A program made the translations under genes and the position numbers. Shown piece after piece: positions 16,779 through 25,522 of a DNA stretch of 64,000 nucleotides. The DNA comes from Actinomycetota bacterium (lineage in GTDB: Bacteria > Actinomycetota > Thermoleophilia > Miltoncostaeales > Miltoncostaeaceae): the NCBI GenBank assembly GCA_020636905.1, contig JACJWX010000001.1:124001-188000 (forward strand), read 5' to 3'. The notes under the pieces are model-generated. The model had not been told where the DNA came from. It searched no databases and saw only the letters and a program-made list of their open reading frames with translations. Numbering within the stretch: position 1 is the first letter of the stretch; the number at the start of each line of letters is the position of its first letter.

Positions 16779-16932
16779 CAGCGATTCCGACGGGATCGTG
16801 CCGTCAACGCTTCGCCGCGCGAAATGACCCGGGGAATTCATCCCCTATCGCTCAGGTTCGCCATGGCCTCGCCGATGCATGTGCTGACGAATTTGTCTGC
16901 GTCAGTAACGTCACCATGAGGGAGCGCCGTCC

Positions 16933-19806
16933 ATGGGTTCGTCGGTCCACACCACCCCCAAACGACTCGAGCGGTCTGAACGGATTCGTCTGCTCGGGAT
17001 CAATGAGCGCACGTTCGACACCATGCGACAGGCCACGCCCCTGCTGCAGGAGACCGTCGACGCCATCGTGAGCGCGTTCTACGACCGGCTCGACAGCATT
17101 CCGACGCTCGTCGGGATCGTGAGCGAACACTCGACGGTGGACCGTCTCTCGAACACCCTCCGCCAGTACGTCCTCGACTTCACGACCACGCGCCTCGACG
17201 ACGCGCATGTGGCGTCCCGGACCCGCATCGCCGAGATCCACGACCGCATCGGCCTTCCCATCGACGCGTACGTCGCCCAGGTCTCGCTCATCCGCGACGT
17301 GTGGTCCGACACGGTGTGGCGCACTCACGGTCCCTCCGGGCGGAAGCCCGAGGAGAGCGCGGCCTTCGTCTCCGAGTTCAACCGGCTGCTGAGCTTCGAC
17401 GAGGGGCTCGTGTGCCGGTACTTCACCGAGGCGCTCGCCGGGACTCTCGAAGAGATCAATGCCCGCGAGGAGGCGGCACAGCAGTACAAGATCGAGCTGA
17501 ACACCCTCGCCGAGCAGCTCGCGGCGGCGGCGGAGGAGTCCGCGGCGGCCGTCGAGGAACTCTCGGCAAGCGCGGAGATGGTGGCGCAGAACGTCGCAGA
17601 GACCGCCGGGCAGGCTGAGGAGACCGCGTCGGCGAGCGCCGATGGGCAGCAGGCGCTCGAGGCCACGACGGCGTCGGTGACGCGCGTCGGGGAGGCCACC
17701 CAGGCGCTCGGCAACGCCGCCGAATCGCTCGATGCCAGCTCGACACGGATCGAGCAGATCTCCGCGGCGCTCAAGGACACCGCCGATCGCATCAACCTGC
17801 TGGCGCTGAACGCGGCCATCGAGGCCGCCCGCGCGGGCGATGCCGGGCGCGGGTTCGCCGTGGTCGCCGACGAGGTCCGCAAGCTCGCCGAGACGACGCA
17901 GGTCCGCCTCGTCGAGTCGGACGAGGCCGTCGCCGGAATGCAGCAGAGCATCAGCCTGGTGCGCGGCGCCGGCGAGACGGCCGACCGAGAGGTGTCGGAG
18001 CTCGTCGCGGCCACCGAGCAGGTGACCCGCCACTTCGACCGCATCAACGGCGCGGCCGACCTCTCGAACAAGTACCTCGCGGACCTCGCCGCCGCTTCTC
18101 AGCAGGTCGCCGCGGCGGCCGGGCAGAGCGGATCCGGTTCGGGTGAGGTCGCCCGACTGGCCGAGGATGTCGCCAGAGTCGCGTCCAGTCTCGACTCGAC
18201 TCGTAGTCGCGGTTCGGATCACGCCGGTTCCGCGTGCATCGCTGGAGGTGCGGGAACGGTGGCTGGAACGGACGACGCCGCCGAGCGCCGGCCAAGATGC
18301 CGTTCGCCGCCAGCGCCGCGAAATCTCCGACCAGACTGGGCCGCCGCCCGCATCGCTGATGCCTCTCGCTGGAACGGCCCCCTCTCTCCGCCGTTCCAGC
18401 GACCCACGGCGGTGCCGACCCCAACAAAGAAAGGCACCAACCAGGGAACCGCAACACTCAGGTTCGACTTTTTCGCTCCGATACCGGCCACCAGACAGCC
18501 CACGCACACGGTCGCACGGCGAGGAGAGAGGTCGATGACCACCGAAGAGCGAGCAGCACTCACCCCTTTTGATGCCCTTGATCGCAAGCGGATCCTCGGT
18601 ATCGATTCGGGCACCCTGGACACCATGCGCAAGGCGACACCGCTTCTGGAGCGGTCCGTCGACCGCATCGTGGAAGGCTTCTACGAGCGGGTGACGCAGA
18701 TTCCGGCCCTCACGCGGCTGGTGGGCGAGCACTCGACGCTCGATCGGCTCTCGAACACGCTGCGCCAGTACATCCTGGACTTCACGACCACGCGCCTCGA
18801 CGACGCCCACGTCGCCCAGCGGGTGAAGATCGCCGAGATCCACGACCGCATCGGGCTTCCCATCGACGCCTACGTCGCCCAGCTTTCCGCGATCCGCGAG
18901 GAATGGTCGCGCATCGTCTGGACGGACCAGGCCAAGTCCAAGCGCTCGGTCGACGAATGCCTCGAGTTCGTCACCGCCCTCGACAAGCTGCTGGCCTTCG
19001 ACGAGGGCATCGTCAGCCGCTACTTCACCGACGCGCTCGCTGACGCGCTCGGCGGGCTTGAGGCACAGCGCGGTGAGGAACGGCTCCGCCAGCAGCAGGA
19101 ACTCGACGCCGTTGCCGGACAGCTCGCGGCAACCGCCGACGAGGCGTCGGCAGCCGTCGAGGAACTCGCCGCGACCGCTGACGCCGTGGCGCAGAGCGTG
19201 ACCAACGCCGCCCATCAGGCGCAGACCGCGGCCAGCGCGGGCGATGACGGGCGCGAAGCACTGAAGGCGACCCAGGACACCGTTCGCCGGGTCGGCGAGG
19301 CGACGGAGCACCTCGAATCTGCGGCCGGCTCACTCGAGATCAGCTCGCGCCGGATCGAGGATGTCTCGGTCGTCCTGACCCAGACCGCCGATCGGATCAA
19401 CCTGCTGGCGCTGAACGCCGCAATCGAGGCCGCCCGGGCCGGAGAAGCCGGCCGAGGGTTCGCCGTGGTGGCCGACGAGGTGCGCAAGCTCGCCGAGGCG
19501 ACACAGGTGCACCTCGTGGAGTCCGGGGCGGCGGTCTCGGAGATGCGCCAGAGCATCGCGCTGGTGCGGTCGGCCGGCGAATCCACGTCCAGCCAGGTGG
19601 CCGACCTGACCACGGCGGCGGATGTGATGGGTGAGCGGTTCGACCGGATCGCGACGGCCACGGACCAGACGAGCCAGACGCTGGCGGACATCGCGGCGGC
19701 GTCCGAGCAGGTCGCGGCGGCCACCGCCGAGACCGGACGGACCACCAGTCAGGTCTCGGATCTGGCCAAGGGCCTGGCGAAGATGTCCGAGGACCTTCGC
19801 GCCTGA
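16933..19806 (+). CDS. Two globin-coupled methyl-accepting sensors (HemAT-like) in one open reading frame
   Basis: The frame encodes 957 residues made of two homologous units. Unit 1 (residues 1 to about 425) has a protoglobin domain with the probable haem-ligand His103 in [15 protein letters not shown], then an MCP signalling domain with the hairpin tip [18 protein letters not shown]. Unit 2 starts at residue 535 with the same layout. There are no membrane helices, so both units are soluble cytoplasmic oxygen or gas sensors that would act on CheA/CheW. Residues 426-534 look non-coding and contain a dispersed repeat, a hairpin terminator and a ribosome site. In the neighbouring frame a TAG at 18204 would end unit 1 just where expected, so a lost base near 18185-18200 would explain the fusion. 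GAGGGAG precedes the ATG. Confidence 0.85.
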   Translation: MGSSVHTTPKRLERSERIRLLGINERTFDTMRQATPLLQETVDAIVSAFYDRLDSIPTLVGIVSEHSTVDRLSNTLRQYVLDFTTTRLDDAHVASRTRIAEIHDRIGLPIDAYVAQVSLIRDVWSDTVWRTHGPSGRKPEESAAFVSEFNRLLSFDEGLVCRYFTEALAGTLEEINAREEAAQQYKIELNTLAEQLAAAAEESAAAVEELSASAEMVAQNVAETAGQAEETASASADGQQALEATTASVTRVGEATQALGNAAESLDASSTRIEQISAALKDTADRINLLALNAAIEAARAGDAGRGFAVVADEVRKLAETTQVRLVESDEAVAGMQQSISLVRGAGETADREVSELVAATEQVTRHFDRINGAADLSNKYLADLAAASQQVAAAAGQSGSGSGEVARLAEDVARVASSLDSTRSRGSDHAGSACIAGGAGTVAGTDDAAERRPRCRSPPAPRNLRPDWAAARIADASRWNGPLSPPFQRPTAVPTPTKKGTNQGTATLRFDFFAPIPATRQPTHTVARRGERSMTTEERAALTPFDALDRKRILGIDSGTLDTMRKATPLLERSVDRIVEGFYERVTQIPALTRLVGEHSTLDRLSNTLRQYILDFTTTRLDDAHVAQRVKIAEIHDRIGLPIDAYVAQLSAIREEWSRIVWTDQAKSKRSVDECLEFVTALDKLLAFDEGIVSRYFTDALADALGGLEAQRGEERLRQQQELDAVAGQLAATADEASAAVEELAATADAVAQSVTNAAHQAQTAASAGDDGREALKATQDTVRRVGEATEHLESAAGSLEISSRRIEDVSVVLTQTADRINLLALNAAIEAARAGEAGRGFAVVADEVRKLAEATQVHLVESGAAVSEMRQSIALVRSAGESTSSQVADLTTAADVMGERFDRIATATDQTSQTLADIAAASEQVAAATAETGRTTSQVSDLAKGLAKMSEDLRA
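18199..18337 (+). repeat. Degenerate copy of a dispersed repeat between the two sensor units
   Basis: About 139 bases matching the element at 32534-32735. It shares GCCGCGAAATCTCCGAC (17 identical bases, 18315-18331), a TCGT-AGTCG--GGTTCGG start, and inner segments CCGCGTGCA, GGAGGT-CGGGA and GACGACGC in the same order. It begins at the point where unit 1 should stop. Confidence 0.6.
18367..18401 (+). terminator. Hairpin terminator between the two sensor units
   Basis: A perfect 12-bp stem (CGCTGGAACGGC at 18367-18378, complement at 18390-18401) with an 11-base pyrimidine loop. Its place about 165 bases after the expected end of unit 1 and 130 bases before the start of unit 2 indicates that the two units were separate transcription units. 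Confidence 0.65.
18535..19806 (+). CDS. Globin-coupled methyl-accepting sensor, unit 2 read from its own start
   Basis: Independent reading of the second half of the long frame, 423 residues. GAGGAGAGAGG immediately precedes ATG 18535, the best ribosome site in this region, and the protein [19 protein letters not shown] begins just before the globin domain. The haem-ligand candidate is His103 ([12 protein letters not shown]), as in unit 1, and the MCP tip [18 protein letters not shown] is intact. Identity with unit 1 is high through the globin and tip regions, so this is a tandem duplication. It is more likely the real gene than the 957-residue fusion. Confidence 0.8.
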   Translation: MTTEERAALTPFDALDRKRILGIDSGTLDTMRKATPLLERSVDRIVEGFYERVTQIPALTRLVGEHSTLDRLSNTLRQYILDFTTTRLDDAHVAQRVKIAEIHDRIGLPIDAYVAQLSAIREEWSRIVWTDQAKSKRSVDECLEFVTALDKLLAFDEGIVSRYFTDALADALGGLEAQRGEERLRQQQELDAVAGQLAATADEASAAVEELAATADAVAQSVTNAAHQAQTAASAGDDGREALKATQDTVRRVGEATEHLESAAGSLEISSRRIEDVSVVLTQTADRINLLALNAAIEAARAGEAGRGFAVVADEVRKLAEATQVHLVESGAAVSEMRQSIALVRSAGESTSSQVADLTTAADVMGERFDRIATATDQTSQTLADIAAASEQVAAATAETGRTTSQVSDLAKGLAKMSEDLRA

Positions 19807-19928
19807 CGACGGCGACGGGCGCCCGTCGGGGGTCGGGCGCCCACTCGCTGGCCGAACCCCCACGATCCGCGATACTGGCGGCCGGGCCTCCACTCGGGGC
19901 GTGAACCGACCAGACGGGAATCGCGGAC

Positions 19929-20741
19929 ATGTCGTCGCACATCCACACCAGCCACGAATCGGTGGCGTCGGGATTCACCGAGACCGCGTCCGACTACGAC
20001 GACGCGGTCCGATTCAACATCGAAGGCGCCCAGCGCCTGGTGCTGACCATCCCCCCGGGCCGCTACGAGCGCGTCCTCGACGTCGGCTGCGGAACCGGCT
20101 GGGCCACCCAGGCCACGATCGACCGGTTCCACCCCACGCACATCACCGCGATCGACCCGGCCGACGGAATGCTGGCGCAGTTCCGGGAGAAGTTCGCCGG
20201 GGCCGCGGGCGTCGAAATCGTGGTCCACCAGGCCGACGTCGAGCACATGCCGGTCGAGGAGGGATCGTTCGATCTCGTGGTCTGCTCGATGGCCTACCAC
20301 TGGTTCCCAAGGAAATGGGAGGCGGCGAAGGCGATGGCTCGCGCGCTCAAGCCGGGCGGCGTCATCGCCATCCTCATGTCCGGCCGCGGCGGTGAGCAGG
20401 CCTACCGTGACGTGATCGCGAACATCGAGCCCATCAACTACCGCTGGCTCGGTGCATTCGACGGGAACCTGCGCAGTTGCTCCGAGATGGAGGACTACCT
20501 CACCGGCGCCGGTTTGGAACCCGTCGACATCTGGATGGAGACCCGTACCCGCCACACCAGCGTCGACGCCTACATGGAGCGGATGCGCGTGGTGGCCGGG
20601 CACATGATCGGCGACCAGTCCGATGCCGAGGTCGCCGACTACGTGGCCAAGATCGAGGCACGACTGCGCGAACTCGCCGGGCCCCGCGGGTGGCGGTACG
20701 ACTTCGCCAAGCTGTTCGCCATCGCACGCAAACCCACCTGA
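19929..20741 (+). CDS. Class I SAM-dependent methyltransferase (UbiE/BioC-like fold), copy 1
   Basis: Methyltransferase of 270 residues. The SAM-binding motif VLDVGCGTGWATQ (about residues 48-60), the acidic residue after strand 2 (AIDPADGMLA), and post-motif II FDLVVCSMAYHWFP are present. The C-terminal half (IEPINYRWLGAF, VDIWMETRTRHTSVDAYMERMR) is shared with a paralogue at 34546-35346. The substrate is unknown. ATG at 19929 aligns with the paralogue's start. It lies directly after the sensor genes, but it is not a CheR-type receptor methylase. Confidence 0.85.
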   Translation: MSSHIHTSHESVASGFTETASDYDDAVRFNIEGAQRLVLTIPPGRYERVLDVGCGTGWATQATIDRFHPTHITAIDPADGMLAQFREKFAGAAGVEIVVHQADVEHMPVEEGSFDLVVCSMAYHWFPRKWEAAKAMARALKPGGVIAILMSGRGGEQAYRDVIANIEPINYRWLGAFDGNLRSCSEMEDYLTGAGLEPVDIWMETRTRHTSVDAYMERMRVVAGHMIGDQSDAEVADYVAKIEARLRELAGPRGWRYDFAKLFAIARKPT

Positions 20742-20796
20742 CGAGCGCCGGCGGCTGATGCCCCACGACCGAGCCTGATTCCCCGGCCGGGCGATA

Positions 20797-20819
20797 CGGA
20801 CACCGGATGAATGTGTCCG
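20797..20819. promoter_or_regulatory. Inverted repeat CGGACAC / GTGTCCG before the PAS protein gene
   Basis: Two 7-bp arms with a 9-base spacer lie about 40 bases upstream of the start codon at 20860 and 55 bases after the methyltransferase stop. It could be a weak terminator of the methyltransferase gene or an operator for the PAS gene. Confidence 0.35.
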
Positions 20820-20859
20820 GCATTCTCAGATTCTCGACGGGGGCGTCGATGGAACGGTG

Positions 20860-22191
20860 ATGAACACACCCGCACCGACCGACCAGATCTCGCCGTTCGC
20901 AATCGACGAACTCTTCTTCTCGAGGACCGACCAGAAGGGGATCATCCGGTCCGGGAACGACGTGTTCGTGCGAGTCTCCCGCTGGGATGAGGCGGACCTC
21001 GTCGGCGCCCCCCACAACGTCATCCGGCACCCCGACATGCCGCGTGCGGTCTTCCGGCTGCTCTGGGACACGCTGGGAGCGGGGCAGCCGATTGCCGCGT
21101 ACGTCAAGAACATGGCCCGGGACGGGGCCTACTACTGGGTGATGGCGGCCGTGGTGCCCTGGGGAGACGGATACCTCTCGGTGCGCATGAAACCGACCGG
21201 GCCGCTCTTCGGTGCCGTCCGCGCCGTCTACGCCGACATCCGCGCGCTCGAGCAGGAACTCGAGTCCGCGGGAACGCCGCGCAAGGAGGTCATCGACCGG
21301 TCCCTCGCGGCGCTCCTCGCGGCGCTTCACGATGCCGGGTTCCCGACGTATCGGGACTTCATGCGCGCCGCGCTCCCGTCCGAGATCCGAGCACGTGAGG
21401 AAGCCCTGGTCACGATGGGCGACGATGGGGAAGACGACGCGCTCGCCGAGACCAGCCTGTTCCTCGGCAGGATGTTCGACGGGGTCGGGCGCTACGAGGA
21501 GATGCATGGATCGCTCGCGTCCGGGCTCACGGCCGTCGAACGCTTCGCCGAGGACATCCGCCTCGGAGCCCTCAACGCCATGCTCGCCGCCGCGCATCTC
21601 GAAGGTCAGGCCGGCACCCTGAGCACCATCGCCGACCTCATGGGCAACGCCGCCCGTGATGTCGCCGAGGACGCCGCGCATCTGGCGGAGGTCTCGGCCC
21701 CGGCTCTCGAACGCCTCCACGACCTGGCCTTCAGGATGTCGCTCGCCAAGATGCAGGTCGACATGGCCCGGTTCTTCGAACTGGAGATCGCGGCCGCGCG
21801 CGGCGAGGGCGCGATCGCAGCGAGCCGCACCGACGACCTCCGCGACCTCGTCGCCTGGGTGGCGCGCGAGACCGGCGACATCATGCGCGTCCGCGGGGAA
21901 CTCGATGAGCGCAATCGCGCGGTGCGAGCGGACGTGCTCCGCCTCATCGGCCGCCTGGAGGTGCTCAGCGCACTCGACGTCGCCGGCCGTATCGAGATCG
22001 CCAGCATCCCCGGCGCCGGCAACATCGCCGCGCTCTTCGACAGCGTGCGTGCCCAGCTCGGCGACGCCTCGGACCGCCTGACCGGGCTGCTCGGCGCGAT
22101 GGTCGGCTGCGATCCCGCGATCACCACGGCGGCGGTCGTGACCGCGGCCGAGCGGGCCGTCGTCGAAGCCGAGGCGCTCATCGCCGTCTGA
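20860..22191 (+). CDS. Aer-like PAS domain protein with a degenerate receptor-like helical C-terminus
   Basis: Soluble protein of 443 residues. Residues 10-115 form a PAS domain of the Aer aerotaxis type: FFSRTDQKGIIRSGNDVFVRVSRW, then NVIRHPDMPRAVFRLLWDTL and KNMARDGAYYWVMAAVVP. In Aer this domain binds FAD. The remainder is predicted helical and has a fragment like the MCP region (RLGALNAMLAAAHLEGQAGTL), but the conserved tip that docks CheA/CheW is missing. It may be an adaptor or a truncated receptor. ATG at 20860 is preferred to the overlapping GTG. No transmembrane segment is seen. No CheA or CheW gene is in the window. Confidence 0.8.
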   Translation: MNTPAPTDQISPFAIDELFFSRTDQKGIIRSGNDVFVRVSRWDEADLVGAPHNVIRHPDMPRAVFRLLWDTLGAGQPIAAYVKNMARDGAYYWVMAAVVPWGDGYLSVRMKPTGPLFGAVRAVYADIRALEQELESAGTPRKEVIDRSLAALLAALHDAGFPTYRDFMRAALPSEIRAREEALVTMGDDGEDDALAETSLFLGRMFDGVGRYEEMHGSLASGLTAVERFAEDIRLGALNAMLAAAHLEGQAGTLSTIADLMGNAARDVAEDAAHLAEVSAPALERLHDLAFRMSLAKMQVDMARFFELEIAAARGEGAIAASRTDDLRDLVAWVARETGDIMRVRGELDERNRAVRADVLRLIGRLEVLSALDVAGRIEIASIPGAGNIAALFDSVRAQLGDASDRLTGLLGAMVGCDPAITTAAVVTAAERAVVEAEALIAV

Positions 22192-22298
22192 GCAGGGTGC
22201 ACGGCGGTTCCGGGCAGCGTGTCTGTGGAGAACCCTGATGCGCCGCCACGGCGGGCGCGGGATCATCAGATGAGGTTCCCGCACGAGGGAGGAGCACG

Positions 22299-22484
22299 AT
22301 GACCCGTGAGCAGCAGGAAACCTGCGAGCACTGCGGATCCGAGCGCGTGGCGGTCGTCGACCGGGACGCCGAGGCACGGCGGAATCCGGCGCTCGCCGAG
22401 GCCGGCAACGACGAACCGGTGACCCACTGCGAGTGGTGCGGTGCCGAGTATCCGATTCCGAAGGAGGCGTCGTCTGCCGACTGA
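22299..22484 (+). CDS. Small zinc-ribbon protein
   Basis: A 61-residue peptide with two Cys-x-x-Cys pairs, CEHCGSE near residue 9 and CEWCGAEY near residue 47, which together would bind one zinc ion. The ribosome site GAGGGAGGAG lies at an ideal distance before ATG 22299, which strongly supports expression. The middle part is charged and has no recognised signature. It stands alone in the same direction as its neighbours. Its function is unknown. Confidence 0.75.
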   Translation: MTREQQETCEHCGSERVAVVDRDAEARRNPALAEAGNDEPVTHCEWCGAEYPIPKEASSAD

Positions 22485-22636
22485 TCGTCGACGGACCTCG
22501 CCGGTCCTGAGCGATCACCTCCCGCCGGAGTGGCGCGCACGCCGGACGCTCCGGCGGAGAATGCGTGGGCTCGCCCCCCAGTGTCCGCCTCCGCAGGGGG
22601 TTGCCTCACCGGGTGAGGTCGGACTAGGCTGGGCGA

Positions 22637-22652
22637 TGTAAAACGTTTAACA
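22637..22652. promoter_or_regulatory. Near-palindrome TGTAAAACGTTTAACA upstream of the decarboxylase-like gene
   Basis: Fourteen of sixteen positions are symmetric about the central CG. It shares AAACGTTT-ACAGCG with the palindrome at 16767-16778. It lies 37 bases before ATG 22690, where a repressor could block transcription. Confidence 0.45.
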
Positions 22653-22689
22653 GCGCCGCCCACGGCGACATCGACCCAAGGAACGACTC

Positions 22690-23361
22690 ATGGCCAACCT
22701 GGTCCCTCCGCAGCTCGTGGTCAATTCCCGGATGCTGTATTTCACCTGGGTTCCCGCCGACCCGGATGCGGTTCGCAAACTGCTGCACCCGAAGCTGAAT
22801 CCGATCGGCAATCAGCAGTGCTTCATCAACCAGTACGTCGTGGACGACGCCGACCAGACCAGCAACTTCGGCGCCTACTCGCTGACGTACGCCGGCGCCG
22901 ACACCGACCGGTTCGCACCTGACGGCGAGATCCCGACCCGCTGGTGGACCCACTACTTCAACTCCAGTGAGGACATGCGCGGGTACGCCTCGGAGCGTGG
23001 TGTCCCGGCGGTGCCCGGTGAGACAACCCTTGAGATCGCCGACGGCATCCTGACCGCGTCGACGAGCACCGAGGGCGTCGAGGTCATCCGCACCGCCGTC
23101 CGCGTCGGTGAGGACCTGCCGGTCGTGGGTCGCGGCCAGCTCAGCTACGTCACCGAGATCGACGGCAGGCTGGTGGACGGCATCTACCCGTTCGTGGCGC
23201 CGCTGGCCCAGCCGTGGGAGGTGCTCTCCTTCGAGTTCCTCGCTCCCGACCACTCGGTGTACGCCCTGCGCCCGGCGTCCCCGCTCAACGTGACCTGGGG
23301 CTTCTACTCCCCGGCCGCGTCCTTCTGTTACCCCGGCGGCGAGAACGTGCTCGACGTCTAG
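22690..23361 (+). CDS. Acetoacetate decarboxylase-like protein
   Basis: Protein of 223 residues. The N-terminal part VNSRMLYFTWVPADPDAVRKLL resembles the acetoacetate decarboxylase superfamily (members with a ligand-binding barrel and a phrase such as V-P-----LLP--L), and the later THYFNSSEDMRGYASERGVPAVPGETTLE fits the same barrel layout. The catalytic Lys of true decarboxylases cannot be located with confidence, so the catalytic role is doubtful. AAGGAACG precedes the ATG. A possible operator lies directly upstream and a hairpin terminator directly downstream, so it is a single-gene unit. Confidence 0.5.
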   Translation: MANLVPPQLVVNSRMLYFTWVPADPDAVRKLLHPKLNPIGNQQCFINQYVVDDADQTSNFGAYSLTYAGADTDRFAPDGEIPTRWWTHYFNSSEDMRGYASERGVPAVPGETTLEIADGILTASTSTEGVEVIRTAVRVGEDLPVVGRGQLSYVTEIDGRLVDGIYPFVAPLAQPWEVLSFEFLAPDHSVYALRPASPLNVTWGFYSPAASFCYPGGENVLDV

Positions 23362-23373
23362 CCGCCGACGTTT

Positions 23374-23412
23374 GCTGTTCCGCCGTGCCTCGCCAGGGCG
23401 CGGCGGAACAGC
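23374..23412. terminator. Bidirectional hairpin terminator between convergent genes
   Basis: GCTGTTCCGCC at 23374-23384 pairs perfectly with 23402-23412 around a 17-base loop. It sits between the stop of the plus-strand decarboxylase-like gene (23361) and the stop of the minus-strand methyltransferase gene (23420). Confidence 0.75.
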
Positions 23413-23419
23413 GTGAGCC

Positions 23420-24133
23420 TCATTCGGCCGCGGCGACGTGCGCGCGGAGCGCGAACGGCGCCAGCATGAACCGCCCGGCCGGGCTCGCGATCCGGATCGG
23501 AACCGGCGTCAGGAACGGCGCCTCGTCGAGCATGGCCAGATTCTCGTCGGTGCCGGACTCCGGTGGCGCATCCTTCATGCTCTGGTACAGCAGGACCGCC
23601 GGCCGCGGATGCTCATCGAGGCTGCGCTGAAGCCCGTCCAGCACCCGGCGCAGCACCGGCGCGCGGAACGGGTTGTTGAAGAACAGCATCAGTGGTTCGG
23701 GCGGGAAGGCGAACGCGCCGGCATCGCCCAGGCACGGCTCGATCCGCTCGCCCAGCCCCGTGATCCGGTCGAAGGCGTCCCGGTTCCGCAGGGCGATCGC
23801 GTGAAGCTCCTCAGCGAACTCGACGCCGATCGCCCGCGGAAACCCGTGGACGGCGGCCAGCATCAGCGCCCGTCCCTTGCCGGATCCCATGTCGATGAAG
23901 GTCGTCGTCGCCGGGTCAGCGACGAGCGCGGGCATGCAGTGTTCCAGGACGGCGGGCGGTGAACCCACGTACATGCGCCCTTCTCCGGCATCTCCGGAGG
24001 CGACGGTGAGGTCGCCGATCCGGGCTTCGGCGACGGTGTCGGTGCCGTGCCGGCGATCGAAACGATCGGACGCACGCGCGTGCAGCACGGCGCGTGCGTG
24101 GTGGATCTTGCGCGACAGCGGGCCGGGCAGCAT
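23420..24133 (-). CDS. Class I SAM-dependent methyltransferase
   Basis: Protein of 237 residues. The SAM-binding motif FIDMGSGKGRALMLAA is followed by GVEFAEELHAIALRN and the motif IV-like LMLFFNNPF, typical of class I methyltransferases of the DOT1/histone-methylase-like fold found in bacteria. ATG at 24133 (MLPGPLSRKIHHAR) is chosen since the long open frame upstream is low-complexity and not conserved in character. The substrate is unknown. It is convergent with the decarboxylase-like gene. Confidence 0.78.
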   Translation of the reverse strand: MLPGPLSRKIHHARAVLHARASDRFDRRHGTDTVAEARIGDLTVASGDAGEGRMYVGSPPAVLEHCMPALVADPATTTFIDMGSGKGRALMLAAVHGFPRAIGVEFAEELHAIALRNRDAFDRITGLGERIEPCLGDAGAFAFPPEPLMLFFNNPFRAPVLRRVLDGLQRSLDEHPRPAVLLYQSMKDAPPESGTDENLAMLDEAPFLTPVPIRIASPAGRFMLAPFALRAHVAAAE

Positions 24134-24382
24134 TCGGGCGGAACCTCCAAGAACCTGTCGATGGCGCTCGTTGGAGGATGCCGTCCGCCAGGGCCCGGAA
24201 GAATCCCCGGACGGGCAGCTCGGGGCTGTACGGACCGGGAGTCCAGCAAACCGTCGGCACGAGCCCGTGGACGGCCACGGATCTGACGCGTTCGCCCGCT
24301 GGAACCGGCGATCTCCGGATGACACACCCGGCCCCCGGCGGGACAATGGAGACGTCAGGCGGAATGGACGGAAGGAGCTCAG

Positions 24383-25093
24383 ATGAGCACCTCCACAGCA
24401 ACTCATCACCGTCGACTGCTGGTCATCGCGAACGAGACGTGTACCGGCGCCGAACTCTTCGAGACGCTGCGGGAACGCGTCGACGGCGCCGACGCGCAGG
24501 TGCTGGTGGTGGCACCGGCACTGACATCCCGGCTTCGGTACTGGATGTCCGACGAGGACACCGGCGTCGCGGCGGCCGGTCGTCGGCTCACACAATCGGT
24601 GGAACGGTGCGGCGCCAACGGCATCGTCGCCACCGGAGCGCTCGGCGACGCCGACCCGCTCCAGGCGCTCGACGACGCCATGCGGACGTTCGATCCGCAT
24701 GAGGTGGTCATCGCCACCCACCCGGCGGGCCGGTCGAACTGGCTCGAGCGCGGGTTGCTCCCGCAGGCACGGGAGCGGTACACGGTGCCGATCACCCATG
24801 TTGAAGTGGATGCGGCGAGCGGGGACGCGCACGTGGTCACGTCCGAGACCCCCGATCCGATCGCTCCGGCCCGAGAAGCGCACACCCGGCGAGATCTCAT
24901 GCTGTTGCTGGGCGCCTGGATTCTGGCCATCGGCGGCAGCGCGATCTCCGCGCTGCTCTACGCCCTCGGGGTGGATGGCTGGCCGCTGATGTCGTGGGTC
25001 CTGGTCTTCGACCTCGGACTCAAGGTCGCCCTCGTCTCGCTGGTCTGGACGCTGTTCCAGCGACGCCCCAGGGCCGATCGGCTCGACCTCTGA
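24383..25093 (+). CDS. Universal-stress-like protein with two C-terminal membrane helices
   Basis: Protein of 236 residues. The first 140 residues have the alpha/beta layout of UspA (LLVIANETCTGAELFETL at the first strand-helix, DPHEVVIATHPAGRSNWLERGL near the end of the fold). They are followed by two hydrophobic segments at about residues 175-195 and 203-222 and a short basic tail. Such a domain anchored to the membrane is seen in actinobacteria. GGAAGGAG precedes the ATG. Stress signalling is inferred from the domain; no ligand can be read. Confidence 0.75.
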   Translation: MSTSTATHHRRLLVIANETCTGAELFETLRERVDGADAQVLVVAPALTSRLRYWMSDEDTGVAAAGRRLTQSVERCGANGIVATGALGDADPLQALDDAMRTFDPHEVVIATHPAGRSNWLERGLLPQARERYTVPITHVEVDAASGDAHVVTSETPDPIAPAREAHTRRDLMLLLGAWILAIGGSAISALLYALGVDGWPLMSWVLVFDLGLKVALVSLVWTLFQRRPRADRLDL

Positions 25094-25143
25094 GGCGGTT
25101 CCGACGGGCTCGCTGAGCGATGCCGCTCGGCGCGCCCGCCGAC

Positions 25144-25389
25144 TCAGCCCTCGGTGACCGGCGGAGCCATCTGCTCGAGACGCGCGAGGGCCGCCTCGGC
25201 GGCCTCGATCAACGTCGCCCCGGTGGTCGTTCCGGTTTTCGAATCGGTGCGCCCGATGCCGTGGGCCGAGTGGTGCTTGTGCCAGATCGCATCCCAGGCA
25301 CCCGGCATCGATTCGTAAAACCGGAGTTCGAGACCGGCCTCCCTGAAACGTGCGGTGATCTCGTTGAGGCGGGCGGGTTGGTCCGGCAC
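25144..25389 (-). CDS. Hypothetical protein, 81 residues
   Basis: I do not recognise this family. GTG at 25389 follows AGGGGGA at good spacing, which supports translation and is preferred over an upstream ATG at 25431. The sequence begins VPDQPARLNEITARF and contains AWDAIWHKHHSAHGIGRTDS and a helical C-terminus rich in alanine. There are no cysteines, membrane segments or repeats. The strand asymmetry in codon bias favours a real gene. Confidence 0.5.
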   Translation of the reverse strand: MPDQPARLNEITARFREAGLELRFYESMPGAWDAIWHKHHSAHGIGRTDSKTGTTTGATLIEAAEAALARLEQMAPPVTEG

Positions 25390-25522
25390 GGGAATCCCCC
25401 TGTGAGTGCTTGCCCGAGCTTGCTCGGCCACCCGAAGTGTGGCCGGTTCGACGGGGTGCGGTCAACCGGGAATGCGGTCGTCGTCATGGTCGCGACGCGG
25501 GGCGCTCTGCGAGCATCCGCCG

